The notes: generated from the sequence alone by a model not told the origin. Counted from the first letter of the stretch, positions 22,830 to 32,024 are shown. The stretch: DNA of 35,609 nt from Sphingobacteriales bacterium (GCA_027486795.1 JAIXOI010000014.1:1-35609), one strand, 5' to 3'. Numbers and translations: made by a program.

Positions 22830-23702
22830 CTATTCGCATGCGTACTCGTAGGTCCAAAGTAGTGAATTTTGGGTAAAGCCACCGTACAGAAACACTTGGT
22901 TCAGACGGGTTATTTTTCCGTCGGAATCAAAATTATACGTGTTCTCAAACACGGTCTTTGATTCGGTGGTGTTCTTTTTGCGGATTAAAACATTCTTCGA
23001 AAACGGTTGTGCATCAAAACGCTCCCCAAATGAGTATTCCCGACCCAATATCGGACGATAATTAATGGTAAAGAACCGTTCATTTGGGTACAAATCATGG
23101 TCATAGGTCTTATTCAAGTCGTACTCAAAAGTGTAGCTCTCTTCAACAAAAACGGTATTCGGAGAAGACTCCAACTTTTCGGTGTAATCATACGAAATCA
23201 AATTGCCGTTCCGGTACACAATGTTATCTATTATGTGCTCTCGGGTTCTGTCATTCGAGGTAATAAAATCATATTCCAGCACAATTCGAATTAAATCGGT
23301 ATAGCTACCAAGCATGCTAAAGGTTTCTTCTACACTGCCAAAATCATATAGTGCCGATGTAGCGTATTGGCTATCCTTTATCCTCACCCTGCAATCAATG
23401 GTAGTAAACTGGTTTAGAAAATCAAAGTAAATATTGCCGTCGTTTCCGTTATGATAAAAGCTTCCCCAATCGCTCAATTCCGATACATTGTCGTTATTGC
23501 TCACATTCACAAACCCAAGCACTTTATCGCTGGTGTTGCCATCAATGGTGCAGGTAAAATTGTTCAGTACGCAAACAGCGGGCAAGTCTGCTGGGTCGAG
23601 ATAATAATACTTCTCGCAGCCGGCAGACACCATTACGAACAATAAAAGCAGCGACAAACGCACGCTTGTGCGCGAAAAACTAAACATGGCCCTTTTAAGC
23701 AT
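22830..23702 (-). CDS. Hypothetical lipoprotein
   Basis: I do not recognise a characterised family. From the ATG at 23700-23702 the product is 290 residues: MLKRAMFSFSRTSVRLSLL leads into a hydrophobic core ending MVSAGC, a lipobox with Cys29. The mature part is beta-rich with repeated aromatic strands and a late YNFDSDGKITRLNQVF segment that recalls the repeats of DUF4595/RHS-like Bacteroidota lipoproteins. It was probably surface- or periplasm-exposed. Met19 (23687) could also be the start. It converges on the HD oxygenase gene with 17 bases between and no obvious terminator. Confidence 0.75.
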   Translation of the reverse strand: MLKRAMFSFSRTSVRLSLLLLFVMVSAGCEKYYYLDPADLPAVCVLNNFTCTIDGNTSDKVLGFVNVSNNDNVSELSDWGSFYHNGNDGNIYFDFLNQFTTIDCRVRIKDSQYATSALYDFGSVEETFSMLGSYTDLIRIVLEYDFITSNDRTREHIIDNIVYRNGNLISYDYTEKLESSPNTVFVEESYTFEYDLNKTYDHDLYPNERFFTINYRPILGREYSFGERFDAQPFSKNVLIRKKNTTESKTVFENTYNFDSDGKITRLNQVFLYGGFTQNSLLWTYEYACE

Positions 23703-23863
23703 AAAACAAACAGCTTCTTGTGGAAGAATAATGAGCTGCAATAATAATGGTTAAAACACTTTTAGCCTAATAATTGGCTTCGTTTGTTAAAATATAGTGT
23801 TTTGCACAAGCGGCATCTGAATTGCTAAATTATCGCTGGAACTGAGGTTGAACCTATTACGTG

Positions 23864-24057
23864 TTGGATTGCAAATCCAAAGCTCGGTCATTCGGATGGA
23901 ACATCCGAACGGGCAGGGGGAAAAACTCGGGATGACAACCGTTTTGTGAAATAGCGGCATCATCAACTACCCTACTCGCCCCAACAACTCCCACCTTCGC
24001 GAAAAGCTACGGCGGGCTGCCAATCGCGCGCACCCTTCAATCTCGTTTGAAACGAGA
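23864..24057. repeat. Cluster of small palindromes in a gap between genes
   Basis: The gap 23703-24058 has no gene that I can support. It holds TTGGATT-GCA-AATCCAA (23864-23880), TTCGGATG-GAA-CATCCGAA (23891-23909) and TCTCGTT-TGA-AACGAGA (24041-24057). These resemble dispersed palindromic repeats seen between genes of many Bacteroidota. None is followed by a T tract, so they are not ordinary terminators. Confidence 0.6.
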
Positions 24058-24058
24058 C

Positions 24059-25417
24059 TCAGGATGACATGCTAACTTCCGTAACTGTTTTTGTGTTAGC
24101 TCCCACCTTAAACCTATCATCCACCTTCAACCCCACCACCCAAACAATATGCTCGCCAGAGCATAATACCCAAGTATGTTCTTTCTGCAGTTGTGTCAGC
24201 TTCAAATCACTAAACAAGTTGCTTAGTTTTTTCTTTTTGCGCTTAGGTCCTATTGGGTATAGGTAGTCGCCGCGCTGCCAGCGGCGCAGCACCAGCGGCA
24301 TTTGCAGCTTGTCGGCATCTAAGGCCGCCACGGTGGCTTGCGTGGGTATGTGGTAGTTGGTGGCAGTCTGCACATGAAATTTCAGCTCCAGCCCTGGCAC
24401 TTTCACCCGCTTACTGAATTTCTCAATCACTACCCGGTGGTCGTTTTCGATGGCCTTATCGGTCAGCACCAAAAACTGGCGGTCTTTTATCAGTCGGTAG
24501 TTGGGGCTATAAAACTGCTTTACCTCGGTGCTATCCAATGCCGCCAATATATCGTGCACCTGCGCTTCGTTAAATCCCGCTGGGCTTAGCCACTCATATA
24601 ATAAGGTGCTTTGCGCGGGGTACAGTTGTAGTTTCTTTATCGGCACATGTTGTCCGCTAGGGCGTTTCTCTACGAGTTTCTTCAAATAGTACTTTATGCC
24701 CTGCTCGTATATAGTGGCAGCATCTTTAAAATAGCTGGCCTCTTGCGCCAGTGTGTTTACTACCGATGGGTTTATCTGCTCTAGCAGCGGCAATACCTCG
24801 TGGCGCAAAAAGTTGCGCTGGTAGTGCGTGTCGGCATTGCTGGCATCGGTGCGCCAGGTAAGGTTATGGGCTTGGGCATACTCCTCCAACTCAGTCCTAG
24901 TAAACGCAAGTAGTGGCCGCACCAAATGCCCCTGCTTAGGCAGCATGCCGTGCAAACCGCGTATGCCCGTGCCTTTAATAATATTCAATAGCACGGTTTC
25001 GGCTTGGTCGTTTTTGTGGTGGGCGGTGGCTAAGTAGTAGCACCCTTCCTGCTTCCGGATGCTCTCTAACCATTCGTATCGCAGTTCTCGTGCCGCCATT
25101 TGAGTACTGAGGCCATGTTGCTTGGCATAGCCCTTGGTATCGAATTTGGTGCTGTAAAAAAGCAAATCCAATTGTTTAGCCAAATCTTTCACAAAAGCCT
25201 CGTCCCCATCGGCATCCGCACCCCGAAGCTGAAAGTTGCAATGTGCCACGGCCGTTGCATAGCCAAGGCCGTGCAACAGGTGCGCCATCACCACGCTATC
25301 CAACCCACCGCTTACTGCCAATAACACTTTGTCGCCCGTTTGTAGCAGGCCGTCTTGCTGCAATTGCAGGGCCAGTCTTTCTTGTAGCGCACTATTAATA
25401 CTCGTCTTCCTCGTCAT
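24059..25417 (-). CDS. tilS: tRNA(Ile)-lysidine synthetase TilS
   Basis: A 452-residue TilS, which attaches lysine to C34 of the CAU-anticodon isoleucine tRNA so that it reads AUA. Visible: PP-loop LLAVSGGLDSVVMAHLL (SGGLDS at 36-41), AVAHCNFQLRGADADGDEAFV, LATAHHKNDQAETVLLNIIKGTGIRGLHGM, and the C-terminal TilS domain with LVLRRWQRGDYLYPIGPKRKKKKLSNLFSDLK. Length and order are normal. The ATG at 25415-25417 lies inside the preceding TPR gene (23-base overlap), which indicates translational coupling. Confidence 0.95.
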   Translation of the reverse strand: MTRKTSINSALQERLALQLQQDGLLQTGDKVLLAVSGGLDSVVMAHLLHGLGYATAVAHCNFQLRGADADGDEAFVKDLAKQLDLLFYSTKFDTKGYAKQHGLSTQMAARELRYEWLESIRKQEGCYYLATAHHKNDQAETVLLNIIKGTGIRGLHGMLPKQGHLVRPLLAFTRTELEEYAQAHNLTWRTDASNADTHYQRNFLRHEVLPLLEQINPSVVNTLAQEASYFKDAATIYEQGIKYYLKKLVEKRPSGQHVPIKKLQLYPAQSTLLYEWLSPAGFNEAQVHDILAALDSTEVKQFYSPNYRLIKDRQFLVLTDKAIENDHRVVIEKFSKRVKVPGLELKFHVQTATNYHIPTQATVAALDADKLQMPLVLRRWQRGDYLYPIGPKRKKKKLSNLFSDLKLTQLQKEHTWVLCSGEHIVWVVGLKVDDRFKVGANTKTVTEVSMSS

Positions 25418-25730
25418 CGGCTATTAGCGACAGTGCGCCCTTTAATTCGTTATAATCGTGGTGCGCGCCCCTTTGTTGCGTAATTACCAACCCCTGTTTA
25501 TAAGTATCTATGGCTGCTTGCACTTGATCCATAGCTTCGTACAATTTGCCCAAATGATAATATGCACCGGTATAATGAGGATTGGTTTTCAATAAGTTAT
25601 CGAAAAACTTTAACGCCTCTGATTTGTTATTAAGCTTGGTATATTCCTGTGCAATAGCATACAATAGAAATGAATCATCCGGATTATCCTTCAGCATTCC
25701 CTTAAGTTGTTCCAAACGAGCTTCAATCAT
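25395..25730 (-). CDS. Small TPR-repeat protein
   Basis: From ATG 25728-25730 the product is 111 residues made almost wholly of tetratricopeptide helices: MIEARLEQLKGMLKDNPDDSF, LLYAIAQEYTKLNNKSEALKFFDNLLKTNP, HYTGAYYHLGKLYEAMDQVQAAIDTYKQGL, with an acidic tail DDEEDEY. The alternation of small and aromatic residues matches the TPR consensus (about two and a half repeats). Such proteins mediate protein-protein contacts; no partner is evident. It overlaps tilS by 23 bases. The frame reaches 25784, but the extra 18 residues start at TTG and look unlikely. Confidence 0.85.
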   Translation of the reverse strand: MIEARLEQLKGMLKDNPDDSFLLYAIAQEYTKLNNKSEALKFFDNLLKTNPHYTGAYYHLGKLYEAMDQVQAAIDTYKQGLVITQQRGAHHDYNELKGALSLIADDEEDEY

Positions 25731-25807
25731 TTTGATATTGTTATGATAAATGGCTATTTTCGCTACCGAAATTTTGATTACCAATCTTATAAATCAAGCC
25801 TAAAAAT

Positions 25808-26548
25808 ATGAAATTCCTAGTTTGTGTTAGCAAGGCGCCCGATACTACTACCAAGATTACCTTCACGGACAATAATACAAAGTTCAACGAAGATAAGGTG
25901 CAGTGGATCATGAATCCTACTGATGAGTGGTACGCCCTTGTAAAAGCCCTTGAGTTGAAAGAAAAGCTTGGAGGCACTGTAACTACCGTAACCGTTGGTA
26001 AAGCCGACGTAGAGCCGGTTATCCGCAAGGGTTTGGCTATTGGTGCCGACGATGCCGTGCGCATTGATGCCGACGACGTGGACGCTTACCAAGTAGCTGC
26101 CTTGATTGCCGATTATGCCAAGAGCGAAGGTTACGACATTATCTTCACCGGTAAAGAAACCATTAACTACAACGGTTTTATGGTTGCCGGTATGCTATCT
26201 GAGTTGTTGGATTTGCCATATATCTCATTAGGCGTAAAGCTTGATTTGAACGGCAACACTGCGACTGTAGTGCGTGAAATTGAAGGTGGTGAAGAAACCT
26301 TGGAAGTAAAAACCCCGTTTGTGGTTAGCTGCCAGAAAGGCATGGCCGAAGCCCGCATACCTAACATGCGCGGTATTATGGCTGCCCGCACTAAGCCATT
26401 GAAAGTAGTTGCTGCTGCTAGTGTAGATACCTATACCACGGTTCACCACTTTGAAGCTCCTAAAGAGCGTGGCAACGTGAAGCTTATCAGCCCCGATAAT
26501 GTTGAAGAATTAGTAAGATTATTACACGAAGAAGCTAAAGTAATCTAA
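25808..26548 (+). CDS. etfB: Electron transfer flavoprotein subunit beta
   Basis: A 246-residue ETF beta subunit. Visible: MKFLVCVSKAPDTTTKI at the start, NPTDEWYALVKALELKEKLGGTVTTVTVGK, the AMP/FAD-site segment DIIFTGKETINYNGFMVAGMLSELLDLP, and the ETF-beta recognition-loop region LEVKTPFVVSCQKGMAEARIPNMRGIMAAR. With EtfA it carries electrons from acyl-CoA dehydrogenases to the quinone pool through ETF:quinone oxidoreductase. etfA follows after 3 bases. The recognition loop looks like that of classical, non-bifurcating Bacteroidota ETFs, but that is an inference. Confidence 0.95.
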   Translation: MKFLVCVSKAPDTTTKITFTDNNTKFNEDKVQWIMNPTDEWYALVKALELKEKLGGTVTTVTVGKADVEPVIRKGLAIGADDAVRIDADDVDAYQVAALIADYAKSEGYDIIFTGKETINYNGFMVAGMLSELLDLPYISLGVKLDLNGNTATVVREIEGGEETLEVKTPFVVSCQKGMAEARIPNMRGIMAARTKPLKVVAAASVDTYTTVHHFEAPKERGNVKLISPDNVEELVRLLHEEAKVI

Positions 26549-26551
26549 GCC

Positions 26552-27526
26552 ATGTCAGTATTAATATTCGTAGAAACCCAAGAGGGTAAACTAAAAAAAT
26601 CGGCCCGTGAAGCTGCTAGCTACGGTGCCAAACTTGCCGGCAAACTAGGTACTGATGCAGTAGCAGTTGCTGTAGGTAAAATTGACCATAGCGAACTAGC
26701 TACCCTTGGCCAACAAGGCGTAAGCAAAGTATTGCACGAAGAGAACGCAAAGCTTGACCATTTTGACAGCCGCGCTTTTACCAAAGTAGTAGCTGCTGCC
26801 GCTGACAAAGCTGGCGCTACCGTATTGGTATTGAGTAGCACCTTCAATGGTAAAGCCCTTGCCCCTCGCCTATCGGTTCGTTTGAAAGCTGGTGTGGTAA
26901 CTAATGCCACCGAACTTGCCAATACCGAAGGCACCTTCACCGTTAAGAAAGCGGTGTTCTCTGGAAAAGGTGTTGCAAATTTTACTTTTGCTACCGATAA
27001 AAAAATCATTACTGTTAATGCCAACTCTTTCCCGATTGCTAAGGGCGAAGGCTCTGCGGCAGTTGAGGATTTTAGCGCTGGCCTTGCTGATAGCGATTTT
27101 GGTGTAAAAGTATTGCACGTTGAAAAAGCTGGCGAAGGCATTCCGTTGCCAGAAGCTGAGTTGGTAGTATCTGCCGGCCGTGGCTTGAAAGGCCCTGAAA
27201 ACTGGGGTATGATTGAGGAAATGGCCAACCTACTTCACGCTGCCACCGCTTGTAGCCGTGCGGTTAGTGACGTTGACTGGCGCCCTCACCACGAGCACGT
27301 TGGCCAAACTGGTTTGACCATCAGCCCTAACCTATATATTGCCGTTGGCATCTCTGGTGCTATACAGCACTTGGCAGGCGTAAGCAGCAGCAAAACGATT
27401 GTTGTTATCAATGTCGACCCAGAAGCTCCTTTCTTTAAGGCTGCTGACTACGGTATTGTTGGTGATGCATTTGCAGTAGTACCTAAGTTGAACGAGGCAC
27501 TTAAGAAGTATTACGCCAACAATTGA
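26552..27526 (+). CDS. etfA: Electron transfer flavoprotein subunit alpha
   Basis: A 324-residue ETF alpha subunit. The N-terminal half mirrors EtfB; the C-terminal half is the FAD domain with VVSAGRGLKGPENWGMIEEMANLLHAATACSRAVSDVDWRPHHEHVGQTG and LYIAVGISGAIQHLAGVSSSKTIVVINVDPEAPFFKAADYGIVGD, the family signature. It is the downstream partner of etfB with a 3-base gap and forms the heterodimer that holds FAD. Codon use here and in etfB is biased toward frequently used codons, as expected for a well-expressed metabolic pair. Confidence 0.96.
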   Translation: MSVLIFVETQEGKLKKSAREAASYGAKLAGKLGTDAVAVAVGKIDHSELATLGQQGVSKVLHEENAKLDHFDSRAFTKVVAAAADKAGATVLVLSSTFNGKALAPRLSVRLKAGVVTNATELANTEGTFTVKKAVFSGKGVANFTFATDKKIITVNANSFPIAKGEGSAAVEDFSAGLADSDFGVKVLHVEKAGEGIPLPEAELVVSAGRGLKGPENWGMIEEMANLLHAATACSRAVSDVDWRPHHEHVGQTGLTISPNLYIAVGISGAIQHLAGVSSSKTIVVINVDPEAPFFKAADYGIVGDAFAVVPKLNEALKKYYANN

Positions 27527-27557
27527 TAATTTGGGCTAATAAGCCTACATTGTATAT

Positions 27558-28205
27558 ATGGAGAAACTCGAACTCGAGATTGTAGCACTCTCTCACAGCA
27601 TTGCAGGCTCACACTCATATGCCGTAGTGCTGGGAGAGGTGCAAGGTGTGCGTCGCTTGCCCATTGTGATTGGCGGCCCAGAGGCTCAGGCTATTGCTGT
27701 GGCCCTAGAGAAGATGAACCCAAGCCGACCGCTTACGCATGATTTGATGCGTAACATGTTTCTTACGTTTGATATCGAGCTCCAAGAAGTAGTAATAAGC
27801 AACCTTAAGGACGGTATTTTCTTTGCGCAATTAGTGTGCAGCCGTGGCGGCGAAACCGTGGAAATTGATTCGCGCACCAGCGATGCTTTGGCATTGGCGG
27901 TGCGCTTCAATTGCCCCATTTATACGTTCGAGTTTATACTAGACCAAGCGGGCATTGTAATGGAAGATAGCCAGCAAGAAGCTAGCGATGCTGACAAGGA
28001 CAATGATGACGACGAGGAGGACAAAGCACCCAAAACCAATTTAGAGGCTATTGTTTCGCCAGCTGCCAAAAGTGGTAGCAATTTATCAAATTTAGGGTTG
28101 GATGAATTGAAGGAAATGCTGAATAACTTGCTAGCCAACGAGGATTACGAAACGGCAGCTAAAGTAAGAGACGAGATTGGCCGTCGCAAGGAAAAAGAAT
28201 CATAA
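27558..28205 (+). CDS. Bifunctional nuclease-family protein with C-terminal UVR domain
   Basis: A 215-residue protein. Residues 1-135 are a BFN (DUF151) domain: LGEVQGVRRLPIVIGGPEAQAIAVAL, SRPLTHDLMRNMF, DGIFFAQLVCSRGGETVEIDSRTSDALALAVRFNCPIYTFE. A strongly acidic, low-complexity linker (about 140-162, DADKDNDDDEEDKA) leads to a UVR motif at the C terminus (LGLDELKEMLNNLLANEDYETAAKVRDEIGRR) like that of UvrB/UvrC. BFN proteins of plants have RNase and DNase activity; the bacterial role is not settled. The BFN-UVR fusion is common in Bacteroidota and suggests a link to DNA repair or stress. It lies 31 bases after etfA and may share the transcript. Confidence 0.9.
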   Translation: MEKLELEIVALSHSIAGSHSYAVVLGEVQGVRRLPIVIGGPEAQAIAVALEKMNPSRPLTHDLMRNMFLTFDIELQEVVISNLKDGIFFAQLVCSRGGETVEIDSRTSDALALAVRFNCPIYTFEFILDQAGIVMEDSQQEASDADKDNDDDEEDKAPKTNLEAIVSPAAKSGSNLSNLGLDELKEMLNNLLANEDYETAAKVRDEIGRRKEKES

Positions 28206-28233
28206 AATTTTATCCGAACCCTAATACTTTCCA

Positions 28234-29526
28234 GTGGCAATTGATATCCTTCGTGCTGTTTTAGGTGTTTCAGTATTACTGCTAATAGCTTTTGCGTTTA
28301 GTAACAATCGTAAAAAGGTAGATTGGAGATTGGTGGGTACTGGAGTGGTTTTACAGTTGGTCTTTGCTTTGCTAGTGCTTAAAGTTAGTTGGATAAGCAA
28401 TGGCTTTGACAAGCTTGCCAAAGGATTCGTAAAAATTTTAGAATACTCTGACCGCGGTGCCGATTTGCTTTTTGGTCCACTGATGAATCAAGATGCTATC
28501 GGTTTTATTTTTGCCGTAAAAGTACTCCCCACTATCATTTTCTTTTCTGCACTCACTTCTTTGTTATATTACCTGGGTATCCTTCAAAAGGTAGTGTATG
28601 TTTTTGCCTGGGTAATGACTAAAACCATGCGCCTAAGTGGCGCTGAAAGTTTGGCAATGGCCGGCAATATCTTTTTAGGGCAAACCGAAGCGCCGCTTTT
28701 GGTAAAGCCTTATCTGGAGAAAATGACCCCCTCGGAAATTATGTGCTTGATGACGGGTGGCATGGCTACCATTGCAGGCGGCGTGTTAGCGTTATATATA
28801 AACAACCTTAGCGCTGGCGATGAAATGCAGAAGTTGTACTTTGCCAGGCACTTGATTGCTGCATCTATTATGGCAGCCCCTGCCGCATTGGTAGTGTCTA
28901 AGCTCATTTATCCAGAAGACCAACCAGACAAGATTGACCGAAAGCTGGTAGTTCCCAAAGAACGAATTGGCAGTAATGTACTGGATGCCCTTTCTATAGG
29001 CACTACCGATGGCCTTAAGATGGCCGTAAACGTAGGTGCTATGCTGCTGGTGTTTACTGCTTTAATGTATATGGTTAATGGTATTTTGGGCGGCATTGGC
29101 GATTTAACTAACCTGAACGACATTATTAAGACATCTACCAGTGGGCGCTTTGAATCGCTTAGTTTACAATATTTACTAGGTATGTTGTTTTCTCCACTGG
29201 CTTGGTTGATGGGAACAGACACTAAAGATGTGTTCTCCATAGGACAACTTTTAGGCGAGAAAACTATTTTGAACGAACTAATTGCCTATCAAACTTTGGC
29301 AGACATGAAAGCTTCTGGAGTGCTTACTAACGAGAAGTCCATCATTATCGCTGTGTATTCGCTTTGTGGTTTTGCGAACTTCGCTTCCATCGGCATCCAA
29401 ATAGGCGGTATCAGCATTCTTGCCCCCAACCAGCGTGGCAATTTGGTTAAGCTTGGTTTCCGCTCTATGGTAGCTGGCACACTTGCAACACTCATGACCG
29501 CAACAATTGTGGCCGCGTTGGTCTAG
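28234..29526 (+). CDS. NupC-family concentrative nucleoside transporter
   Basis: A 430-residue inner-membrane protein with many hydrophobic segments, matching the CNT family (Na+- or H+-driven nucleoside uptake). Visible: the N-terminal LRAVLGVSVLLLIAFAFSNN, the gate region VKVLPTIIFFSALTSLLYYLG, the substrate-site motif GNIFLGQTEAPLLVKPYL, ELMCLM-type GGMATIAGGVLALYI, and the C-terminal LCGFANFASIGIQIGGI. All hallmark segments are present and the length is normal. The start is GTG at 28234, 28 bases after the BFN gene on the same strand. Confidence 0.92.
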   Translation: MAIDILRAVLGVSVLLLIAFAFSNNRKKVDWRLVGTGVVLQLVFALLVLKVSWISNGFDKLAKGFVKILEYSDRGADLLFGPLMNQDAIGFIFAVKVLPTIIFFSALTSLLYYLGILQKVVYVFAWVMTKTMRLSGAESLAMAGNIFLGQTEAPLLVKPYLEKMTPSEIMCLMTGGMATIAGGVLALYINNLSAGDEMQKLYFARHLIAASIMAAPAALVVSKLIYPEDQPDKIDRKLVVPKERIGSNVLDALSIGTTDGLKMAVNVGAMLLVFTALMYMVNGILGGIGDLTNLNDIIKTSTSGRFESLSLQYLLGMLFSPLAWLMGTDTKDVFSIGQLLGEKTILNELIAYQTLADMKASGVLTNEKSIIIAVYSLCGFANFASIGIQIGGISILAPNQRGNLVKLGFRSMVAGTLATLMTATIVAALV

Positions 29527-29623
29527 TTTTTAGACCAAAGACGAAGAATAATTCTGCTTAACAGTGCTTAACTGCCAAGTTAAGATGCATTACAAAGCAA
29601 ACTGCGAGTATACTTAGTTGAAG

Positions 29624-29664
29624 GAGGTATTGAGTTTGACATTGTCAATCTACTCCAATACCTT
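29624..29664. other. Long imperfect stem-loop of unknown role
   Basis: AGGTATTG (29625-29632) pairs with CAATACCT (29656-29663), then AGT with ACT, then TTGAC-ATT-GTCAA at the tip. No T tract follows on either side, so it is not a canonical terminator. It may be an RNA-stabilising 3' structure of the nupC-like mRNA or a decayed mobile palindrome. Confidence 0.4.
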
Positions 29665-29942
29665 ATCATCAAACAAAAGCTGTTTGCCTATACATTACCT
29701 TCAATTGGCAATTGCTGCTGAATAAGTATGGGTTGATTTAAGATACCCAAAATACCATTACCTTTCGTTTTAAACTTTAGGGCTAATCACACTTTTTTAG
29801 GTAGGAAAACAGGGTAAGTATCCCTTGAGCAAGTATTAAATGTGACACTAGCTATATTTCTCGCTGTGACACGCCGGGAACGCTGGCACTACAACTTAAT
29901 GAATTTATCCCTCGCCGTTTTATCATCAGTTGATACTCGTTT

Positions 29943-29985
29943 AAAAAAAAAAAAAAAAAACGGCCACCGATTGCTTGGTAGCCGT
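29943..29985 (-). terminator. Terminator of the DEAD-box helicase gene
   Basis: ACGGC-C-ACC (29960-29968) pairs with GGT-A-GCCGT (29977-29985). On the minus strand it is followed by a T run of 18 bases (A at 29943-29960 on plus). It lies about 50 bases past the helicase stop. Confidence 0.88.
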
Positions 29986-30038
29986 TCTTGCTATATTATA
30001 TATCCTTGGACTTTCGCCCGTGGACTGTGGACTAAAAC

Positions 30039-32024
30039 TTACCAGTTTCCGCCTTTGCCTTTCGACTTAAAGCCACCACCGGTGCGACCACCGCCAGCAC
30101 TGCCGTCGGTTTTGTAACGGTTACGCTCGGGACGGTCACCACCACGTGCTGGTGGGCGACTGCCGCCACGGTCTGAACTACCGCGATCGGAAATAGCACC
30201 GCGCTCAGGACGGCCACCACCGCTACCGCCACCGCGGTTAGCATAACGGTCGCCACCGCCGCCGCTGAAGCTACCACCGCCTCCGCCACCACCAAATGCT
30301 GGCTGTGCGTCGCGTTTAATGCTTACGGTTTGGTCTTCGAAGAACACATTATTGTCAAATGCTTTCAAAAGCTTATCGGCAACCTGGGTTTCTACTTCAA
30401 CCAAAGAAAAACCAGGCTTAATTTCAATCTTACCGATACGCACTTTCACGTTTGGCAAGTTTTCATTAATTAACCCCATCAAACGGGCAGGGTTTACTTT
30501 ATGGTTCTGTCCAAGGTTAACATGGAAACGGGTGAAATCACCTTCACGACGGGCACCTTCACGTGGGAAACGCTCTTCGCGATCTCCGCCACGCTCACCA
30601 CCACGCTCACCACCACGCTCACGGTCACGACCTCTGCGGTCGCCTCCACGTTCGCTACGGTCACCAAAACGATCGCTGCTGCGCTCTCCGCGCTCGTTGC
30701 CAGCCAAATTCACATCGCGAGATTGCTCATAATCTGTTACAAAACGGCCCAATTCCTTGGTCATAATGTAATGAATTAATTGGTCACGGTCAACGCCAAC
30801 CAATGCATCTTCCAGCTCGTTAGAGAATTTAGCCAACTTGTCGTCGGTAAAGTCAAAGCTCTTAAGCTTTTGCGCCAACATTTTGATTTTGTTATGGAAA
30901 ATCTCTTCTCCATTTGGCACCAATTTGCGGTTAAAAGTTTTACCACTGATTCTTTCCAGTTGGTTTACCTTGTACAACTCGCGTCCGTGAACGATAGAGA
31001 TAGAGATACCACTGCGTCCGGCACGGCCAGTACGACCGCTGCGGTGAATGTATGCCTCCAAATCGTCAGGCAATTCGTAGTTGATAACGTGGGTCAAGTG
31101 ATCCACATCAATACCACGGGCAGCCACGTCAGTTGCAACCAATAGCTGTATACCACGATTACGGAAACGGGCCATTACCTCATCACGTTGTTGTTGGGTA
31201 AGGTCGCCATATAAAGCATCAGCATTGTATCCATCATCCATAAGCTTGGTGCTTATCTCACGGGTCTCGCGGCGGGTGCGGCAAAATACAATACCATAAA
31301 TATCAGGGTGCAAATCGGCAATACGTTTCAAAGCCTCATAGCGGTCTTTCGCACTTACTACATAGTAGTTATGCTCCACGTTTTGCGCACCAGAGTTTTT
31401 GCTACCTACGGTAATTTCCTCTGGGTTGTTCATATAGCGCTTAGAAATACGCGCAATATCGGTTGGCATAGTAGCCGAGAAAAGCAAAGTGCGCTTCTCA
31501 GCAGGGGTGCCAGAAAGGATAAAATCCAAATCTTCCTTAAAGCCCATGTTCAGCATCTCATCTGCTTCATCAAGCACTAGGTACTTAATAGACTGCAGTT
31601 TCAATGCGCCTTTGTTAATCATATCCAACACACGGCCAGGGGTTCCTACTACAATTTGGGCGCCTCTGCGAAGCTCCTTGATTTGTACAGAAATGCTTGC
31701 ACCACCGTAAACGGCAACTACATTCATCCCTTTAATGTATTTGGAGTACTCGTTAAGGTCGCCAACAATTTGGATGGCCAACTCACGGGTTGGGCTCAAA
31801 ATCAAAGCCTGCACTTCGTTGCTAAAAGGTTCAATCATGTGCAATACGGGCAAACCGAATGCAGCTGTTTTACCAGTTCCGGTTTGGGCCAAGGCAACCA
31901 AATCGTTTGTAGCGTTAAGAAGGTGTGGAATTGTTTTCTCCTGAATAGGGGTTGGATTTACGTATCCAAGCTCGCTTACAGCGCGCACGATTTCCGGTTT
32001 TAGGCCGGTTTCTTCAAATGTCAT
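30039..32024 (-). CDS. DEAD-box ATP-dependent RNA helicase with DbpA-type RNA-binding domain
   Basis: A 661-residue helicase from ATG 32022-32024. The core has Q motif (F3...PTPIQ), motif I AQTGTGKT (46-53), Ia PTRELA, II DEAD (152-155), III SAT (183-185), and VI HRSGRTGRAGR. After a helical dimer-like region comes a first RG-rich segment (RGGERGG repeats), then a DbpA/CsdA-type RNA-recognition domain (FTRFHVNLGQNHKVNPARL, VRIGKIEIKPGFSLVEVE), and a Gly/Arg-rich tail with SFSGGGGDRYANRGGGSGGG. This is the CsdA/DeaD layout: unwinding of rRNA and mRNA during ribosome assembly and cold growth. RGG tails may drive RNA binding or condensate formation. The frame to 32078 is not used. Confidence 0.95.
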   Translation of the reverse strand: MTFEETGLKPEIVRAVSELGYVNPTPIQEKTIPHLLNATNDLVALAQTGTGKTAAFGLPVLHMIEPFSNEVQALILSPTRELAIQIVGDLNEYSKYIKGMNVVAVYGGASISVQIKELRRGAQIVVGTPGRVLDMINKGALKLQSIKYLVLDEADEMLNMGFKEDLDFILSGTPAEKRTLLFSATMPTDIARISKRYMNNPEEITVGSKNSGAQNVEHNYYVVSAKDRYEALKRIADLHPDIYGIVFCRTRRETREISTKLMDDGYNADALYGDLTQQQRDEVMARFRNRGIQLLVATDVAARGIDVDHLTHVINYELPDDLEAYIHRSGRTGRAGRSGISISIVHGRELYKVNQLERISGKTFNRKLVPNGEEIFHNKIKMLAQKLKSFDFTDDKLAKFSNELEDALVGVDRDQLIHYIMTKELGRFVTDYEQSRDVNLAGNERGERSSDRFGDRSERGGDRRGRDRERGGERGGERGGDREERFPREGARREGDFTRFHVNLGQNHKVNPARLMGLINENLPNVKVRIGKIEIKPGFSLVEVETQVADKLLKAFDNNVFFEDQTVSIKRDAQPAFGGGGGGGSFSGGGGDRYANRGGGSGGGRPERGAISDRGSSDRGGSRPPARGGDRPERNRYKTDGSAGGGRTGGGFKSKGKGGNW

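Larger units (their letters stand above)
29527..30038. other. Gap of about 510 bases without a protein gene
   Basis: No convincing reading frame. It contains CTTAAC-N6-GTTAAG soon after the nupC-like gene (about 29569-29586), a larger two-part stem-loop at 29624-29664 and the terminator of the convergent DEAD-box gene at 29943-29985. The rest is AT-rich with no motif that I can name. Confidence 0.6.

Noticed and set aside
23864-24057. Palindromes read as a CRISPR-like array
   Set aside because: The three units differ in sequence and spacing and there are no repeated spacers or cas genes.
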